From assembly GCA_963575745.1 (NCBI GenBank), contig CAUYUJ010019082.1:124001-188000 (forward strand): DNA of 64,000 nucleotides. The letters run 5' to 3'. Positions 22,786-33,312 of this stretch are shown here, piece by piece. How positions within the stretch are numbered: the first letter of the stretch is position 1; each line of letters opens with the position of its first letter. The translations under genes and the position numbers were made by a program. This DNA comes from Prorocentrum cordatum (Eukaryota; Sar; Dinophyceae; Prorocentrales; Prorocentraceae). The notes beneath the pieces were generated by a model. The model saw only the letters and a program-made list of their open reading frames with translations. It made no database searches and had not been told where the DNA came from.

Positions 22786-23454
22786 CGCTTCGCGTCCTCC
22801 TTGCATGTCCCCCTGTCAATTAGCTGTGGGGCAGCTACTATGTGCTGAGGCAGCTCGAGCTTAAGATCCAGATCAGTTCGGTCAGGACTCGGATGCAAAG
22901 GAGGACTCGATCCACGACGCTATAGAGCACAATCGAGGCATAACACATCGCAATTCAGCACGGCGCAGCACAGCACAGATTTCGGCACGGTACATCAAGA
23001 TCGATACACTCAGCATTGCCACTTGGCACGTCCCTTGGCACGTTCCGTGGGGCGTCCCTTGGCGAGTCCACCTGGAACGTCGCGCGGCGCGTCCCCTGGC
23101 ACATCCCGTGGCACATCCATTGGCACGTTCCGTAGCGCGTCCCCTTGGCACGTCCCGCGGTGCGTCCCCATGGCACGTCCCCTGGCACGTCGCCTGGCGC
23201 ATCCCTTAGGACTTTTCGCGGCGCGTCCTCCTGGCATGTTCCCCTGTCAATTAGCTGTGGGGCAGCTACTATGTGTTCAGGCAGCTCGAGCTTAAGATCC
23301 AGATCAGTTCGGTCAGGACTCGGATGCTGCCGAGGGGTACATCAAGATCGATACACTCAGCATTGCATTTGCCCGTCACCCAATCAGGTGTCTTTGAAAA
23401 CGCTGCCATGTGTTACGGTTCTATATTCCTTTCCGGGTTCGTGGGTCGATCATG
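22786..23454. repeat. 450-bp complex repeat units, first pair
   Basis: A unit made of about 230 bp of non-simple sequence (from CCTGTCAATTAGCTGTGGGG through GCAGCTCGAGCTTAAG to CATCAAGATCGATAC) plus GGCACGTCCC/GGCGCGTCCC runs. The second unit is internally deleted and leads into the right terminus at 23428-23437. The same units recur at 24935-25770. Confidence 0.85.
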
Positions 23455-23735
23455 TTTGACCCTGACCCCGCCGATCAGAAATATGTCAAATCCCTTATGT
23501 TTTTGGACCCTGACCCCGCCGATCTGCGTGAGGGGTGGCGCGGAATTTCAGAAATGTGGCAAATCCCATGTGTTTTTGGACCCTGACCCCGCCGATCTGC
23601 GTGAGGGGTGGCACGGAATTTCAGAAATGTCGCAAATCCCATGTGTTTTCGGATCCTGACCCCGCCGACCTGCGTGAGGGGTGGCACCGAATTTCAGAAA
23701 TGTGGCAAGTCCCATGTGTTTTCGGACCTTGACTT
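23455..23735 (-). repeat. 73-bp satellite array D, inverted
   Basis: Four units, the first truncated, starting immediately after the CATG end of a right terminus. This suggests one element inserted into a pre-existing 73-bp array. Confidence 0.9.
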
Positions 23736-23737
23736 CG

Positions 23738-23945
23738 CCCAGGAGGGCCCAGGAGGCTCCAGGAGAGCCCAGGAGAGCCCAGGAGGCCCAGGAGAGCCCA
23801 GGAGGGCCCAGGAGGACCCAGGAGGCTCCAAGAGGCACCAGGGGGCCCAAGGAGGGCCCAGGAGAAGCTCCAGGAGGCTCCAGGAGAGCCCAGGAGGGCC
23901 CAAGAGGTCCAAGGAAGACCCAGGAGGGCCCAGGAGCCCTTACGA
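23738..23945. repeat. CCAGGAGGGC / CCAGGAGAGC minisatellite
   Basis: Irregular units of 9-12 bp. Similar purine/pyrimidine-skewed minisatellites appear at 27.5-28.0 and 37.2-37.6 kb. Confidence 0.85.
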
Positions 23946-24299
23946 GGGATCGTGGCCCTGGGAGCGCTGACGTAGCGTAATTTACGAGGGATCGTGGCCC
24001 TGGGAGCGCGGGTGTAGTGTAATTTTTTCCCGGAAAGGGCTTGAGCCCAGGGTTCTCTTTTAGAGGTTTACCCCCGGATCTGACGGGAAGAGGGCCTGCG
24101 GATTTCTTTTGCGATAAATAACGAATGGGAAGGGGGCCGGCGAATTAAAATGTGAGGATGTCTCGAGCGAAACGCTTGTTTTTCAGAATTTGTTGAGGAT
24201 GTCTCAAGCGAAACGCTTGTTTTGTGTTATAGATTGTCCTCTGCTGGGGGCCAGAATTTGAAGGATCTCTCAAGTGAAATGCTTGGTTTCACGTGCCCA

Positions 24300-24930
24300 G
24301 GTCTTGAGGATGTCTCGAGCCAGACGCTTGGTTTCACGCCTCCAGGTTGCCCAGGCAGAGGTCAAGCGCCAGGATTTGTTGAGGATGTCTCGAGCGAGAC
24401 GCTTGGTTTCACGCGTCCTCGTCGCCCAGGCGGATGTCTAGAATGAGGAGGTGTTGAGGAAGTCTCGATCGAGATGCTTGTTTGCACGTGTCCAGGTTGC
24501 CCAGGCGGATGCCTAGCATGAGGATGTGTTGATAATGTCTCGAGCGAAACGCTTGTTTTCACGTGTCCAGGTCGCCCAGGCGGATGTCTAACATGAAGAT
24601 GTGTTGCGGATGTCTCGAGCGAAACGTTTGCTTTCACGTGTACAGGTCGCCAAGGCGGATGTCTAGAATGAGGAGGTGTTGAAAACGTCTCGAGCGAAAC
24701 GCTTGTTTTCACGTGCCCAGGTCACCCAGGCGGACGTATCACATGAAGATTTGTTGAGGATGTCTCGAGCGAATTACTTGTTTTCACGTGTCCAGTTCGC
24801 CCAGGCGGATGTCTAACATGAGAATGTGTTGAGGATGTGTTGAGCGAAACGTTTGTTTTCACGTGTCCTGGTCGCTCAGGCGGATGTCTAGAATGATGAT
24901 TGTGACAGGATGTCTCGAGCGAAACGCTTG
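24300..24930. repeat. 75-bp tandem repeat
   Basis: At least eight units with an exact 75-bp period (starts at 24301, 24376, 24451, 24526, 24601, 24676, 24751, 24826 and 24901). Each contains GATGTCTCGAGCGAAACGCT and CCAGGTCGCCCAGGCGGATG. The first block is also the core of the short repeats in element 1 (2237-2450), linking the two insertion sites. Confidence 0.95.
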
Positions 24931-24934
24931 TCCC

Positions 24935-25770
24935 CAGCACGTTCCGTAGCGCGTCCCCTCGGCACGTCCCGCGGTGCGTCCCCACGGCACGCCCCCTGGC
25001 ATGTCGCCTGGCGCGTCCCTTGAGACGTTCCGCGGCGCGTCCTCCTGGCGTGTCCCCCTGTCAATCAGCTCTGCGTCAGATACTATGTGTTCAGGCAGCT
25101 CGAGCTTAAGATCCAGATCAGTTCGGTCAGGACTCGGATGCAAAGGAGGACTCGATCCACGACGCTTTAGAGCACAACCGCGGCATGGCACATCGCAATT
25201 CAGCACGGTGCAGCACAGCACAGACTTCGGCACGGTACATCAAGATCGATACAATCAGCATTGCAACCTGGCACGTTCCGTGGGGCGTTCTTTGGCGAGT
25301 CCCCTGGCACGTCGCGTGGCGCGTCCCCTGGCACATTCCGTGGCACATCCATTGGAACGTTCCGTAGCGCGTCCCCTTGGCACGTCCTACGGTGCGTCCC
25401 CATGGCACGTCCCCTGGCACGTCGCCTGGCGCGTCCTTTGGGACGTTTCGCGGCGCGTCTTCCTGGCGTGTCCCCCTGTCAATCAGCTCTGGGGCAGCTA
25501 CTATGTGTTCAGGCAGCTCGAGCTTAAGATCCAGATCAGTTCGGTCAGGACTCGGATGCAAAGGAGGACTCGATCCACGAAGCTATAGAGCACAACCGCG
25601 GCATGGCACATCGCAATTCAGCACGGCGCAGCACAGCACAGCCCTCGGCACGGTACAGTAAGATCGGTACAATCAGCATTGCATTTGCCCGTCACCCAAT
25701 CAGGTGTCCTTGAACATGTTGCCATGCGTTACATTTCTGTATTCCTTTCCGGGTTCGTGGGTCGATCATG
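24935..25770. repeat. 450-bp complex repeat units, second pair, with right terminus
   Basis: Two further copies of the unit at 22786, each with the CAGCTCGAGCTTAAGATCC block and GGCACGTCCC runs, ending in the right terminus (CCTTTCCGGG at 25744-25753; CATG ends at 25770). Confidence 0.85.
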
Positions 25771-25772
25771 TT

Positions 25773-26599
25773 TTCTCATGAATCTACGCCAGCGACGCTT
25801 GTGTTTTTGATAGCCTAAAAATAACCATTGCGCTTGTTGCTCTTCAGTAAGGTACGTGGGCATATCAGAGTAATCAAGGGCTGTAATTTCGTCATCTGAA
25901 AACGTATCGGTATCAGTGCCGGAGTCGAAGTCGGACTCGGCGGGTTGCCCCGCTGAGCCCATTAGGGCCATGGCTTGCATGGGGGAAGCCGCGTCAGGCG
26001 GTCTCCGAAGCCTGGCCCAGGAGTCTTGCGACCCCGAGGCCGTTCCACCATTCTGAGCCAACAACGTAGTGGTCTCAGTTGGTTGGGGATCATCATTCCA
26101 GTCGTTGTTGGCAGGCTGCCCTGCGTTAGCCTCCACGTGGAAGGTCTCGGTTCGGTGATCGCGACTGAAGATGCCACCAATCTTGCCGGGGGTCAGCAAT
26201 GTGAGCGCATGACCTCCTGCGTTCAAGTAGAGCGTCAAGTTGTTGTGAATATCTCGGCATGTGGTGGTTTAGAGGCTGCAGGAAGCGTTGTGCGCGCGAT
26301 GTCCCCACTCCAAGAACTCCGAATATAATCGCTGCTAGGATTGGGAAACTGGGGATGTTGAAGCCGGCTGTTTCAGCTTCGTAGCGGGCTATATCAACCC
26401 GTACTAACGTCTGGTCGATGCGTTCCCCCGCATAGACTCGGAAATCAAGTTGGCGCTCCTCTTCTAATTTCTCGAACTTCGTGCTTAAGAAGAACATGAT
26501 GTAGGTGGCGCCGTCAACATGGCGGCCACCTATGTTGACGCCAAAATTGATAACTGATGGAGAGACTCTCATGGCTATGGTCCGTGCGAGACCTCCCAA
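25773..26599 (-). pseudogene. copia-type Gag, N-terminal part
   Basis: Two frames, 26126-26599 (with LEEERQLDFRVYAGERIDQT, ARYEAETAGFNIPSFPILA, FGVLGVGTSRAQRFLQPL) and about 25775-26238 (acidic stretch DSDFDSGTDTDTFSDDEITA-like, then EEQQAQWLFLGYQKHKRRWR). This is the layout of Gag in dinoflagellate copia elements as I know them: helical capsid-like part, acidic linker, then basic region. A frame shift occurs near 26200. The basic region is cut at 25770 by the satellite nest and continues at 18780. Two palindrome copies (25940, 26111) encode AGQPA here. Confidence 0.75.
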
Positions 26600-27176
26600 A
26601 CCTCGCTGCAGAGCTGCAACCTGCTGGGGGGGGGGGCGTCATACTGCCTGTGGTCACGTTGATCCAGGCATGTACTTCGCGGACGAATTCGCAAAAATGT
26701 ACTTGACCGGCTGGGTCCCAATGAGGGCCGGTCGTTCTCGCGTCGTCTCCGCCCCGCATATGTCGCACCGCGCGCCCGATAGCGACCCATGTGAGCCCAA
26801 GGACAGCAACGCCAATCCAATGGCCTCGTAGGTCGTAGTCGGATGTAGTCGGTTGGGACTTCCGTCGGGCAGTCGTAAGTCCGCGTGGGGTTGGAGGCGG
26901 CAGTATTTCATATCTCATGTTTCCATGCATTATATATTCGAGGAAATTTCCCATTGGAGTAGGCGGGTGGGCTTCAGGAGTGTAGAAGCGCAAAGATGTA
27001 GATGTAGGCAAGAGACCTCCGCTTGAGCAGAGGTATCGCTGCAAGTGTCCTTGCTGCATTGCGAGGCTATATACATTCCTCCGCGCAAGCCCGCTGCGCC
27101 CTGATGTTCCACCATGTCCGCAGTCCACCAGGTAGCGCCGTGGATGGCGAGGAGTAGAACTAGAGCTGACCACCAT
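26514..27176 (-). pseudogene. unrecognised ORF upstream of Gag
   Basis: A 220-residue minus-strand frame overlapping the Gag start, with one hydrophobic stretch (WIGVAVLGLTWVAIG). Another frame here contains a palindrome copy (27041-27054) encoding ARTLA. It may be the 5' end of the polyprotein with a broken frame, or untranslated leader. No family recognised. Confidence 0.3.
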
Positions 27177-27180
27177 AGGC

Positions 27181-28155
27181 CAGCTCCGCTATCAAGTTCG
27201 AAGGGGGCTGGGGGGCCCAGCTAGCAGCTTCGCCTTAGGCGAAGCCAGGCTCCCACTCTGTTGTACCGCAGTAACGATAGCCCCAGTAGGAGAGGATGTG
27301 CCATCGTAAGCAATAGGAAGATCCTCTGGGTCTCGATAGCGATTGTGCGCCTCGCGGTGAGGCACTCATATTTGGGCGGCCGGCCGCTTGAGCCGACGCG
27401 GCCGCGGGCGCGCGCTCGCTTCCACCCCTTGCGCCCCTCAGCTCGCTGTAGAATCAATATAGCGGTAGATGGGTCAAGATAGCCTCCGACGCACGTCCAA
27501 GGGGCCTCGAGACGGCCTCGAGACGGCTTCATGTGCTGCCCGAGGCCCCCGGGGACCCCCCGAGAAGCCAAAATCCGTCAAAGACCTCATGGGGACAACC
27601 GCTGTTGTTTGCCTTCTCGCATGTTCGCCTCCGGTGGGCTCTCGAGGCCTTAAGATGGCCCGAAGACGGCCCAACATATCCCACAGCAGGGCCCAAAAGG
27701 CCCCCAAGACGGCTGCAAGAGCGCTCCAAGAGCGGGCCAATAGGGCCCCGTGGCGACACTTTTGAACCCCCTCCTGGGGAGGGCGGGGGGTCCGAATTAA
27801 GGCCCCCCTCTCCCGTTTAGCGCAAGGGCCCAAAACGGCCCCAAGAGGCCCCATCAAGCATTCCAAAAGAGCCCCAAGAAGGCTCCCGGACCCCCGAAGA
27901 GCCCCAAGAGGGCACCAAGGCGCCCCAAAAGAGCCCCAAGAAGGCCCTGAGAGGACCTCAAGAGCCCCAAGAAAGAGCCCCAAGAAGGCCCTAAGAGGGG
28001 CCCAAGATAATCCCAAGAGAGCCCCAATATGCCAAATTTCGGACGCGCGCGAATTTAAAATACACGGCGGTGCAACAGCCATCACGAGTCATCGGAACAC
28101 CCCTCACCTCTCATCGAAGCACCATCGCAGCTTGTACGAATTTCCATCTCATGCT
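27181..28155. repeat. CCCCAAGAGGGCC-type minisatellite and GC-rich spacer
   Basis: 27480-28030 is made of irregular CCCCAAGAGGGC / GCCCAAGA units around a short G-rich core (CCTCCTGGGGAGGGCGGGGG, near 27770-27790). A similar arrangement recurs at 37.24-37.62 kb. 27181-27480 and 28030-28155 have no recognised content. Confidence 0.8.
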
Positions 28156-28583
28156 TCAATGCGGGAAGCTATGTGTGATCCTTGTTTTCCCGAAGACGGC
28201 CGCGCGACTGCATGCGTCCTGCCGCCCCTGATTCACCGACTCCCCTGCTGATCGTTTCTGGATGGGCTGGTGGGGGCACTGGAAGCGCCAACGCACGGGG
28301 TCCTCAAGAACAACTCCACGTACACCCAGGCACCGCCTGACCCATCGAAAGAACACTGCGAAACCACTAGCTACGCTTCATAGGTCACAACAAAATTCAC
28401 ACAACACCAACACTTCGCTTGAAACACCCAAGCCACCAATCCAACAACATCAAGCGCGCCTGAAAGGACCCCCTAAACAAATTGCCCAACACCACAACTA
28501 CCGCCTGATAAGGTCCCCAACATACTCGAACATAAACATCGAACACCCCAAGAGCATCAAACGCACATACCACAAGTACATAG

Positions 28584-29219
28584 TCACGATCCCCGACGGC
28601 GGTGCCCAGATCGAACGAAACGCCTCCATCGCACCGCAGCGCGCCCCTGGGGGGACGGGCGGAAGGGACCGCAGCCCTCAGAAATCAAGGTTATCGAGGT
28701 ATTCTCTCGTGTGCCAGAACAGCAGCTGCTCTCCATTGCTTGCCATTGCTTTGCTGTAAATGACGAGATCACTGTGTATATGTTACTGGTATATGCCTCT
28801 GTGCCTTTGCTCTTGAGATAGCTGATGATATCGTCTGTCCACCGCTTCTTCGGTCCATGGGGTGCTCGTCGGGCACGAGTGTCGTTTACGGGCATCCAGT
28901 GCGCTGCTTTCCATGTCGATATCCTGCTGCCTGCCGTTGCCGCTCTCTATGCAAATTTCCACGCAAGGCGCCTCCAAGACGAGCGTCAATCGTTGCTCTC
29001 GCCCAGAACTTGTCATGCTGTCCTCGCGGTGCGCTTCGCCCACTCAACCCAGGATCCCCTCGGCGGGTCGTGATTGCCCTCGGATGTTGACTCGTTGATG
29101 TCGGAGGTGTCCCTTTTGTCGGTCGCCTCGATTACGCGCCTTCCAGAGCCCAACACCATTCGCAGCATCTTCCTCTGTGTCCTTTGCATTCGGTGCTGCA
29201 AGGCCAATGTTAAGTCCAA
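28584..29219 (-). pseudogene. LINE C-terminal tail
   Basis: 29013-29219 contains LALQHRMQRTQRKMLRMVLG and 28584-28895 contains PHGPKKRWTDDI and KQWQAMESS, the usual post-RT tail of LINEs of this group (a basic helix, then a KRWxDDI segment). It confirms the minus orientation and marks the 3' end of the coding part. Confidence 0.75.
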
Positions 29220-29263
29220 CTTGAGGCCCCGTACAGCATGGTCGGTGTCCCCGGGCTGTCGAA

Positions 29264-30569
29264 TTAACGCAGGCGGGACTGAAGGCCGTATCTTTTGCTC
29301 GTCAGCTCAGACTTGTGCGCCGCGAACGACTTCCAGGCTTGTCTGATTCTGTGATCAATTTCAAATCCGGCCGCCGCCGTTGAGCTCAACAGTTTCCCCA
29401 AGTACTTGACCGACTCTTCTGCAGGTAATATTCCAATTTCCATTTCATCGACCGTGACTCTGCTATGGGCACCTCGCCCTCGCCTTTTTTTCTCGACAAT
29501 TGTCAATATGTTAATCTTGTCTGGGTGAAGACACGAGCCTACGGCGCCGGCAATCGCGTGGATGTCGAACAGTAAGCTCTGGATTTGGTGTAGAATTCTT
29601 CCTGCCAGCAATGCGTCATCTGCGAACCGTAAATTTGTCGAGGTTGACGCGCTCGTGAAACCCAATGTGATGCCATATCGTTTTCTCTTCCACCTCGACT
29701 TCGCCTGGCGCGCGATGTCTTCCAGTAAACAATTGAACAATAATGAGCTGAGCGGGTATCCTTGTCTGGCCCCTCTACAAATATAAAACTTCCGGCTGTC
29801 CGCGTCGGCGCGCGCCTGCGCAGTCTGCCCGCGATGCAACTTCTGCAGTAAACAGATATATGGCAAAGGAACACCTTGCTTGGACAAAGCGTTCCACAAG
29901 GCTCGATGTTCCATCGAATCAAACGCTGCCTGGAAATCAATCGTGGCGCGCCACAGAGGAATGTTGAATTCATCCATCTTTTCTTGAATGACGGCCATAG
30001 TGAATAAATGGTCTTCCGTGGAGAAGCCTGCCCCGAATCCGGCTCGGTCCGGGCTCTGCTCGGGGCCTAGGATCGGCGACGGCCCGTTATGTATGAGGCG
30101 CGAGGAAATCTTATAAGAATTAGAGCAGCGGAACGATCGCGATAGGCCTGAAATTATTCGCAAACCTCTCATCTCCAGATTTGTGGATGACTTTGATGAC
30201 AGAATGGCGCCGCGATTCTGGCGGTTCAGAAACAGGCTTCAAAATATCAGTGTAAAGCTTCCGCAATACGTCGATGATGGCATCGCTGGCCCCCATGAAC
30301 ATCTCTGCAAAAATGCCACTCGTATCTGCGCAGCTGTTCCGCTTCATCTTCCGGATGGCCGCCTTCACCTCGTCGCTCGTGAACTCGCCCAGGACATCTT
30401 CAGCGCATGTGTCTTGGAGATTCGCATTGGCTGGAACGTGGCAATGGGAGGCGCGCAGCTCCTTGTCAGAAGCAGCAAAGACGTTGGCCATGTCGACCCG
30501 GTTCGTGATTTCTTTGTTTTCTTCTAACATGCATGGTATCATTGGCTTGCGAAAGAATGATTTTGCCAT
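29264..30569 (-). pseudogene. LINE reverse transcriptase
   Basis: The fingers part is in 30120-30569 (EVKAAIRKMKRNSCADTSGI, VIKVIHKSGD, NNFRPIAIVPLL). The palm is in 29264-30172 (FSTEDHLFTMAVIQEK, ATIDFQAAFDSMEH with the first catalytic Asp, GARQGYPLSSLLFN, LRFADDALL with the FADD box at about 29606-29632), then the thumb (VKYLGKLL). Motifs are intact in this frame, unlike the endonuclease. A frame shift near 30120-30170 separates fingers from palm. Confidence 0.92.
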
Positions 30570-30592
30570 GGAAATCCTTTTGATGCTAGAAA

Positions 30593-31043
30593 TTACCGCA
30601 TTTTGTCAATGCGAAAAGATGCTTCTTCTTTGCGCAACTTCGATATGGATTTGTGGATATTCTTGCTGAGTGCTGTTCGCGCGGGATAATTTCTGGGGAG
30701 CTGCTTCCTCTGCTGCATTTGTTGCGACACGGTGCCCCGGGGCTCCGGGCAGCGCAGTGGCCTGTGAGTTGGGGCCGCCTTCGCATTAGCAGCGGCTGAA
30801 TCCAGTAACGCGCGCTCTATTTGATTGGCCCTGCTTCGCGCGTCTGGGCCCCAGCTCCGATTGCTCAGCGCATCGCCCAAGCTGGTCGCGAAGCCTTCCG
30901 GGTCCACTTGGCTCCAAGGCACTTGCCGGCGCCTCTTCTCCTGCTGTTTTTTTCTTCCGGTTGGCGGCCGGCTGCATCCATGAATATATAGCTCTGTGAT
31001 CCGATCCCAGGTCCACGTGCGAAGTCGAGCTAGAATCCCGCAC
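30593..31043 (-). pseudogene. LINE linker between endonuclease and RT
   Basis: Basic frames (30593-31150) joining the endonuclease end to the RT start, rich in Arg, Ala and Gln. No domain recognised. It is placed by its neighbours. Confidence 0.4.
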
Positions 31044-31049
31044 TGCGTT

Positions 31050-31846
31050 TCACGATACTCGATCGACAAGAAAGTAATCAATATGTCGCGGCCTCTGACT
31101 CGGCCCTCTGCACGTCTCCCGGTTGCGAGGCGGCTCGGAGAAAAAAGCATTCGCCAGCGCAGAATTTTCTAAATCTGCCCACTGTTTCAGCCACTGCCCT
31201 CGGATGTTCTCAGAAATCAAGCCGCGCCTGCCAATCGCTTTGGCGCTGTCTGTCCCCAGCCGGCTGCCGACTTCAGCATTGGAGCCACCTCCTACAATGA
31301 ATCGGCATCTATTCTTCCGCGTTTCCTGGCGGATTATCGAAAGCTCGTCGCACAAGTATTGCGCGCGTTCGTCGCCGCGCCCACTGCGCGGAAAATATGT
31401 CGCAGCATAGCGACACATAGCACCGCGGATGCATTTATCGACGCATGCGAGCCTTTCTGATACAGCCGCAAAATTATTGGCGCCTTTCGCCGGGCGTCGA
31501 CGCGCCGGCAAACGCGCGCCCGGAGTCCGTCTCGAAGTATTCTCTCGCGATGGTCCTCCGCGTCTCGCTTGAAAGAAGTGCGCCCCAATCTACGCTCTTC
31601 AACTCTTGGAATAATTAGCGAAATCGAGCTTCGCAATAACCTTCGAACATTCCCATGGTGGACTCTGCTGCGGCCCAAGCGCTGCCCTGCAAACGTCTCC
31701 TGAGATGCCAGCTCGCGGCGCGCAGCCATGGGCGAGGCCGGCCCCGTCCACGCCGCGCAGAAGTAGATCGCCAGAGACGCCCATGCCTTTATATTGGATT
31801 TTCCCATGCTCGCGGCACGATACGGGAAGTCTGCGAAGAAAGCCAT
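31050..31846 (-). pseudogene. LINE AP-like endonuclease
   Basis: Frames 31334-31846 and 31050-31511 give the exonuclease-endonuclease-phosphatase fold: FIVGGGSNAEVGSR at the position of the usual GGDFNAxxG, and HIDYFLVDR near the end. The enzyme nicks target DNA to prime reverse transcription. The Asp of GDFN reads as Ser here, which would damage metal binding if real. Frames are broken at about 31500. Confidence 0.65.
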
Positions 31847-31960
31847 TGAGGTGGCGCGGCAGGCTGCGAAGTAGAAGTTCGCGCCGCTGCGGGCGCGCTC
31901 GCGCGGGCCCCGACGGGCGCGAGGGATCCTGAAGGGAAGTCGCCGTCAACGCCTGAAAAC

Positions 31961-33111
31961 TTACCCCTCCCTCCCCCAATCGATGTTGTTTGCGGGTTCG
32001 CACTTGGGGTCAAATTTGATAGTGCAGTTGCTGGACTCGCACTGGTACTCTGGACAGCTGCGCGCAGCATGAAGTGCCACTCGCTCTTCGACGCTGGGTC
32101 GGCTCTCACCTTCCCCCGCCGCTTCCGCGTAGGTCCCTCCACTGCGGCTTCCACCAGTTTCCCAGGTCTTCGTCGTTTGCCGCGCCCCGTCGTCATCGTG
32201 CCATGCCATCTCCCCCCCCCCCCCCACCCCGTCTTTGATCGCAACCATCTTCTTCGGCCATGCGATTTTCATATATTTCGTCTTGTGGTGGGGGTGCTGC
32301 GATAAATGGTATTTCGCGTAACCCATCCCCTCTGCTCGCCCCCGCTCCTCCTTGGTCGGGTTGTTCCGAAAGAAAACACCCCAAAAGCATGTTCGTCGCT
32401 GTCCTGTTTATCCCGCACCTTTATCCAGAACTTGACCTTCGACTGCATGGAAGAAAACTCGATGACCCCGCACTTCGTGGAAGCGGGCGTCGGAAGCACA
32501 ACCGCATCATACCCAATGTCCACAAATTGCTGAAACATCTTTTCCAACTCCTTCACTACCTGCTCGGCGGTAGAACTTCCATCGAATCCAAATACAGTCG
32601 CCTGCTTAGCCCGTGCCTCCTGCCCTGCACCTGCCCGGCCCCCCCACCCCGGCCCCCCGCTTTGCCGTGCGCCGCGCCCTGGAGTTTTGAAGCTGTTGTT
32701 CACGGTGTCACTCACTTCCTGGAGCTCGTTTTCAATAACGCGTTCGATCTCGTTTTTCGCAAGGTACATTTCGTCGAGGTCATTTCGGATAGCTTCCACC
32801 TCCATCTCTACTTCCTCCATATTCTCCTGCACCTCCTCTGCCGCCCCCCTTGCATCCTGCGCCTCGACCCGCGCCTTGTCTATGAGATTTTTGACGTCGG
32901 CCATATCCGCCTTCAAACTGTCGAACTGCTTCGATTGAATGCGGGCGAACTCCTGGAACCATTCCGGGGCGGTGCTAAGATGCTCGTCTCCCATTTTTGT
33001 GTCCTCGAGCTGCTTCGTCGCGTCCTTCCCCCGGCGGCCTGTCTTCCCATCCGGGTGTCGATCATGTCGAAGCCCCCCGCGTTTCGCCATATTCCCAGCT
33101 ATTCTGTGCAC
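31961..33111 (-). pseudogene. LINE ORF1-like protein (coiled coil plus possible RNA-binding domain)
   Basis: The 280-residue frame 32269-33111, with continuation in 31961-32326. Residues about 55-140 form a long heptad-like helix rich in Glu, Ala, Val and Lys (a coiled coil, probably for trimerisation). A Gly-rich hinge follows, then a compact domain at about 165-260 (TVFGFDGSST, IGYDAVVLPT, GVIEFSSMQSKVKFW) laid out like an RRM. LINE ORF1 proteins bind the element RNA and act as chaperones. The frame changes near 32290 close to the end of that domain. Confidence 0.65.
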
Positions 33112-33312
33112 GCCCCGGATAAACAGAACAGCGAAGTCATAATGCCTCAGATTGCTTGAGCCCCAGATTGCTTGAGCCTCGGATCTTGAGCCAACATCCC
33201 TTCATGCCACAGGGGAGAGTCAGCCGAGGCCGCTTGAGTAAGTTCTGAGGACTCCTGACGCCTCCTCTGCATGGTGTTACTCGTGTTCCGGAGAGGCGCC
33301 GTCACCGCACGC

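Larger units (their letters stand above)
18789..25770. mobile_element. 7-kb nest of satellite-carrying elements inserted in Gag
   Basis: Same family as elements 1 and 2. Left termini: CCCGGATAGG at 18789, then CCCGGAAAGG at 19173, 21657 and 24029, each followed by the CCCAGGGTT-TCTTTTAG leader (with small changes) and GGGGGCCGGCG blocks. Right termini CCTTTCCGGG are at 23428 and 25744, each followed by TTCGTGGGTCGATCATG. Cargo: four 73-bp arrays, a 75-bp array, four 450-bp units and a CCAGGAGGGC minisatellite. A region of three short repeats (GCAAGG[CT]GTGGTAACC, near 20636-20750) lies between arrays. The outer ends are flanked by TTTT (18785-18788 and 25771-25774), which looks like a target duplication. 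Removing the nest joins two halves of Gag's basic region to within one base. Confidence 0.7.
7956..27054. repeat. dispersed 14-bp inverted-repeat motif, GCRGG-N4-CCYGC
   Basis: Clear copies start at 7956, 13174, 13231, 13288, 13792, 13819, 14455 (13 bp), 14615, 16089, 16137, 16548, 17130, 18164, 18233, 25940, 26111 and 27041; weaker ones are near 12124, 14764 and 16113. The loop is mostly TTGC or TGTC. Arms co-vary: GCAGG/CCTGC, GCGGG/CCCGC (18164, 25940) and GCAAG/CTTGC (27041). About half have one arm mismatch (GCAGG/CCCGC). On the minus coding strand nearly all read Ala-Gly-(Gln/Thr)-Pro-Ala with the same codons (GGG for Gly, CCT for Pro). None were seen outside the copia relic. Confidence 0.8.
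1..27180 (-). mobile_element. giant, broken and nested Ty1/copia-type retroelement
   Basis: One minus-strand series of coding fragments follows copia order: Gag (26.6-25.8 kb), CCHC knuckle (18.5 kb), integrase (8.5-6.7 kb), RT and RNase H (2.0-0.04 kb). Integrase before RT is the Ty1/copia order. Extra domains between Gag and integrase (Tpt1/KptA-like, RING) and long linkers rich in Ala, Gly, Pro and Gln make it far longer than the usual 5-kb copia element, even after removing about 11 kb of inserted repeats. Frames break many times, so it is a relic or badly sequenced. No LTR was recognised. The 3' end runs off the window at base 1, and the 5' limit near 27.2 kb is only where Gag-like coding stops. 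That all pieces belong to one insertion is inference from strand, order and the shared 14-bp motif. Confidence 0.75.
28160..33111 (-). mobile_element. degenerate LINE (non-LTR retrotransposon)
   Basis: Minus-strand order ORF1 (33.1-32.0 kb), AP-type endonuclease (31.8-31.0 kb), RT (30.6-29.3 kb) and C-terminal tail (29.2-28.6 kb) is that of an endonuclease-bearing LINE. Multiple frame shifts make it non-functional as read. 28160-28580 is probably 3' untranslated sequence, with no poly-A seen. The 5' end is taken at the ORF1 start. Confidence 0.85.

Noticed and set aside
23694-23980. Gly/Pro/Arg collagen-like frame
   Set aside because: Translation of the CCAGGAGGGC minisatellite.
22882-25661. 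Arg/Gly/Asp-rich frames on both strands of the GGCACGTCCC repeats
   Set aside because: Repeat-derived; the same peptide recurs with each 450-bp unit.
1-27180. Long terminal repeats for the copia element
   Set aside because: No direct repeat pair was recognisable by eye at plausible positions; the 3' end lies outside the window.
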